Positions 13,852-15,717 of a DNA stretch of 15,717 nt are shown here, piece by piece. The stretch lies in contig CAZCGA010000140.1 of the NCBI GenBank assembly GCA_964498075.1, positions 1 through 15,717 on the forward strand. Reading direction: 5' to 3'. Source of the stretch: CAZCGA01 sp964498075. Lineage in GTDB: Bacteria > Desulfobacterota > Binatia > HRBIN30. The notes under the pieces were generated by a model. It was given only the letters and a program-made list of their open reading frames with translations. It was not told the origin of the DNA and made no database searches. How positions within the stretch are numbered: the first letter of the stretch is position 1; the number at the start of each line of letters is the position of its first letter. Position numbers and translations under genes: made by a program.

Positions 13852-14757
13852 ATGACACCGGAACTGGTTCTCAGGATCCCGCCGAAGGTGCTGACCCAGG
13901 CGCAACGCGAGTTCTACTTCAGCGAGGGCTATCTTTGCGTGGAGCGTGCCATCGGGGGCGAGTGGATCTCGAAGCTGCGGGCGGCGACCGACGAGCTGAT
14001 CGAGCGCAGCCGGGCGGTGACGAAACCGGATGCGATTTTTGATCTCGAGCCCCGGCACCGCGCCGACGCGCCGCGGCTTCGCCGGGTGTCGAACCCCGTC
14101 GAGCAGCACCCGGTCTTCTGGGACTACTGCCTGAACTCGGCCATGCCGGACATCGTTGCCGACCTAGTCGGGCCCGACGTGAAGTTTCATCATTCCAAGC
14201 TCAATTTCAAATGGGCGCACGGCGGCGAGGAGGTGAAGTGGCACTACGACATCAGCTTCTGGCCGCACACCAACTATTCGCCGCTCACGGTGGGAACATA
14301 CTTGTATGACTGCGGCATGGAGCAGGGGCCGCTCGCCGTGATGCCGCGGAGCCATAGGATCGACCCGATGCTTTCGCAGTACGACGCGAAGGGCAACTGG
14401 ACGGGATGCCTGTCGGACGCCGATTGCGCGAAGCTGGATCTGTCCAAGGCCGCGTTCCTCCCCGGCCCGGCGGGTTCGCTGACAATACACAACTGCCGGA
14501 CGCTGCACTATTCGGCGAGGAACGATTCGGATCTCGGCCGGCCGCTGCTGCTGAATACGATGACCTCGGCGGACGCGTTCCCCTATACGGTGAACCCGAT
14601 CAAGCCGAAGCACGACCAGTTCGTGCTGCGCGGTAAGCGCGCGCTATTTGCGCACCACGATCCACGGCCGTGCCTGATACCGCCGGACTGGTCGAAGGGC
14701 TACACGTCGATCTTCGCGCTGCAGCAGGAAGAAAAAGAGGAAGTGGTGGCGCGCTGA
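13852..14757 (+). CDS. Phytanoyl-CoA dioxygenase (PhyH) family Fe(II)/2-oxoglutarate oxygenase, TRAP-operon copy
   Basis: This 301-residue PhyH-family protein has WHYD at 130-133 (H131 and D133 as iron ligands), the distal His H219 in TLHYS, and R230 eleven residues later for 2-oxoglutarate. The product-like core GPLAVMPRSHR (159-169) is typical. It is clearly diverged from the phyH at 1541-2374 and is not its recent copy. It is expected to hydroxylate a small molecule using O2 and 2-oxoglutarate in the cytoplasm; the substrate is unknown. The ATG at 13852 is fixed by GAAGGAGG about 7 nt upstream, although the frame is open a further 69 bases into the end of the flavoprotein gene. It is the last gene of the TRAP operon and ends 5 bp from the convergent hydrolase gene, with no clear terminator between. 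Confidence 0.9.
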   Translation: MTPELVLRIPPKVLTQAQREFYFSEGYLCVERAIGGEWISKLRAATDELIERSRAVTKPDAIFDLEPRHRADAPRLRRVSNPVEQHPVFWDYCLNSAMPDIVADLVGPDVKFHHSKLNFKWAHGGEEVKWHYDISFWPHTNYSPLTVGTYLYDCGMEQGPLAVMPRSHRIDPMLSQYDAKGNWTGCLSDADCAKLDLSKAAFLPGPAGSLTIHNCRTLHYSARNDSDLGRPLLLNTMTSADAFPYTVNPIKPKHDQFVLRGKRALFAHHDPRPCLIPPDWSKGYTSIFALQQEEKEEVVAR

Positions 14758-14762
14758 CCCTG

Positions 14763-15605
14763 TCAGGCCGAAAGGAAGCCGAGCAAGCGCTCGGCGAGCA
14801 TCGCAGGCTGCTCCTCGGGGATGAAATGCCCGCAGTCTGGCAGCGCGCCCCCTTGCACGTTTGACGCGATGGCGCGCAGCGAGTCGAGCGGCTCCTCGCC
14901 GCGCCCCCGTGCCTCGGCCCTGGCGCCACCGAGTGCGAGCACCGGCATCGGGAGGCGGAATCCTGACGCGAGGATCGCGCGATTATCTGCCTGGTCCTGC
15001 GGAATATTCCGGTAATACGCGAAACCTGCCCGCAATGCGCCCGGCTGGCTGTAGCAGCGGACGTACTCGTCGATATCGGCCTCCTGGATCGCATCGCGCT
15101 GCCAGCAGAACGCTTTGTAGAACCAGCTAAGGTATTCGCGCTCGCGTCCCTGGACCAGAGTCTCGGGAAGGTCCGGCGTCATGTGGAACGCGTGGTGCCA
15201 GCGCCTGCCGCCCTGCGAGATGTCTGGACCGATGCCCGGGATCGTCACGTCGAGAATGGTGAGGGTCCTGACCGATGCCGGGTCTGCGCAAGCGAGCGCA
15301 AACGCGGTTGGTCCGCCCCAGTCGTGGCCGACCAGATGGAAGCGTCCGAGTTGAAGCCGCCCGCACATTTCCCTGAGATCGGATGCAATGGTCTTCTTGT
15401 CGTAACCGTCTGCCGGCCTTGAGCTGTCCCCCAGTCCGGGCAGGTCCGGAACGACTAACCGGTAGTGCCCGGCGAGCAGAGGCATCAGCTTGCGCCACTC
15501 GTGCCAAGTCTGCGGCCAACCGTGCAGCAGCACGACGGGGATGCCGGAGCCCGCGGTAACGACGTGCAGCGTGACCCGCGTGAGCCGAAGGGTTTGGTGC
15601 TCCAT
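14763..15605 (-). CDS. Alpha/beta hydrolase, epoxide hydrolase / dehalogenase type
   Basis: This 280-residue alpha/beta hydrolase has HGWP at 28-31 (oxyanion hole), GHDWGG at 93-98 with Asp95 as nucleophile, and a C-terminal catalytic His260 in DCGHF. An Asp nucleophile followed by Trp and an HGxP motif point to the epoxide hydrolase branch. Cap-domain residues WHHAFH (136-141) and the YY pair (197-198) could assist epoxide opening. It lacks the Arg next to the nucleophile that fluoroacetate dehalogenase uses for the carboxylate (Trp96 instead), so that activity is less likely. No signal peptide is seen. It starts 6 bp after the secF-like stop, with no good ribosome site, suggesting translation from the upstream message. 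It converges on the TRAP operon and may be unrelated to it. Confidence 0.88.
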   Translation of the reverse strand: MEHQTLRLTRVTLHVVTAGSGIPVVLLHGWPQTWHEWRKLMPLLAGHYRLVVPDLPGLGDSSRPADGYDKKTIASDLREMCGRLQLGRFHLVGHDWGGPTAFALACADPASVRTLTILDVTIPGIGPDISQGGRRWHHAFHMTPDLPETLVQGREREYLSWFYKAFCWQRDAIQEADIDEYVRCYSQPGALRAGFAYYRNIPQDQADNRAILASGFRLPMPVLALGGARAEARGRGEEPLDSLRAIASNVQGGALPDCGHFIPEEQPAMLAERLLGFLSA

Positions 15606-15611
15606 CAGGCG

Positions 15612-15717
15612 CTAGACGACCGCGCCCTCAGTTTCATCCTTGCCGCGCTCCTTCTTGGTTGGGCGGATGAACTGGCTGCGGTCGACGCCCAGCCACATCA
15701 CCAGCGGGCTCGCCACC
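15612..15717 (-). CDS. secF: SecF-like protein translocase subunit, C-terminal end only
   Basis: On the minus strand an open frame enters from the right edge and ends at TAG 15612. The visible 35 codons begin in the last membrane helix (VASPLVMWLGV) and finish in a charged tail (FIRPTKKERGKDE). VASP-(L/I)-x-x-WLG followed by a short basic tail resembles the end of SecF, the membrane subunit that works with SecD in protein export. Only this fragment is seen, so another multi-spanning protein cannot be excluded. The alpha/beta hydrolase gene follows after 6 bp. Confidence 0.5.
   Translation of the reverse strand, partial: VASPLVMWLGVDRSQFIRPTKKERGKDETEGAVV

Noticed and set aside
14763..15605. 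Fluoroacetate dehalogenase
   Set aside because: The Asp nucleophile and some cap residues fit, but the Arg next to the nucleophile that binds the carboxylate is Trp, so the epoxide hydrolase type fits better.
1..15717. CRISPR arrays, tRNA or rRNA genes, transposases, att sites
   Set aside because: No regularly spaced repeats, no cloverleaf-like or rRNA-like sequence and no transposase or integrase motif were seen by eye on either strand.

Overview
This window reads as a GC-rich proteobacterial chromosome fragment, most likely a betaproteobacterium of Burkholderiales type. The basis is high GC, dense co-directional genes with 4-bp overlaps, twin-arginine signals on solute-binding proteins, a liv-type ABC system beside a TRAP system, and a SecF-like tail at the right edge. 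A run of ten Ns inside a gene (9516-9525) shows that this is a scaffold, probably from a draft or metagenomic assembly. No rRNA, tRNA, CRISPR, insertion sequence or phage gene was seen. No gene-free stretch exceeds 300 bases; the longest is the 179-bp divergent region 9051-9229.

Layout. (1) 2-619, plus strand: the 3' part of a spermidine-synthase-like methyltransferase-fold gene. (2) 650-9050, minus strand, read right to left: a 35-codon internally deleted phyH remnant, a panB-like gene (copy 2), a membrane fatty-acid-hydroxylase-family gene, a Tat-exported type-1 periplasmic binding protein, livH, livM, livG, livF, an intact phyH-family dioxygenase, and a second panB-like gene (copy 1). The four liv genes overlap by 4 bp each and the other gaps are 27-108 bp, so much of this block could be one transcript. 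(3) 9051-9229: divergent control region. (4) 9230-14757, plus strand: dctP (broken by the N gap), dctQ and dctM of a TRAP transporter, an FAD-dependent oxidoreductase, and a second intact phyH-family dioxygenase, all closely packed. (5) 14763-15717, minus strand: an epoxide-hydrolase-type alpha/beta hydrolase just downstream of the 3' end of a secF-like gene.

How it may work together. Two divergent operons each pair an importer (ABC liv-type; TRAP) with a predicted Fe(II)/2-oxoglutarate dioxygenase and further enzymes (PanB-like aldolases and a diiron-type hydroxylase on one side, a flavoprotein on the other). This looks like an uptake-and-oxidation locus for small organic acids or related compounds. 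The substrate cannot be read from the sequence.

Most notable: the phyH-panB pair appears twice, flanking the liv operon, and in one copy phyH has collapsed in frame to its first ~10 and last ~25 codons. Both PanB-like proteins lack two acidic residues that hold Mg2+ in E. coli PanB (Asp84 and Glu114), while keeping the other catalytic positions checked. They are therefore unlikely to be ordinary pantothenate enzymes.
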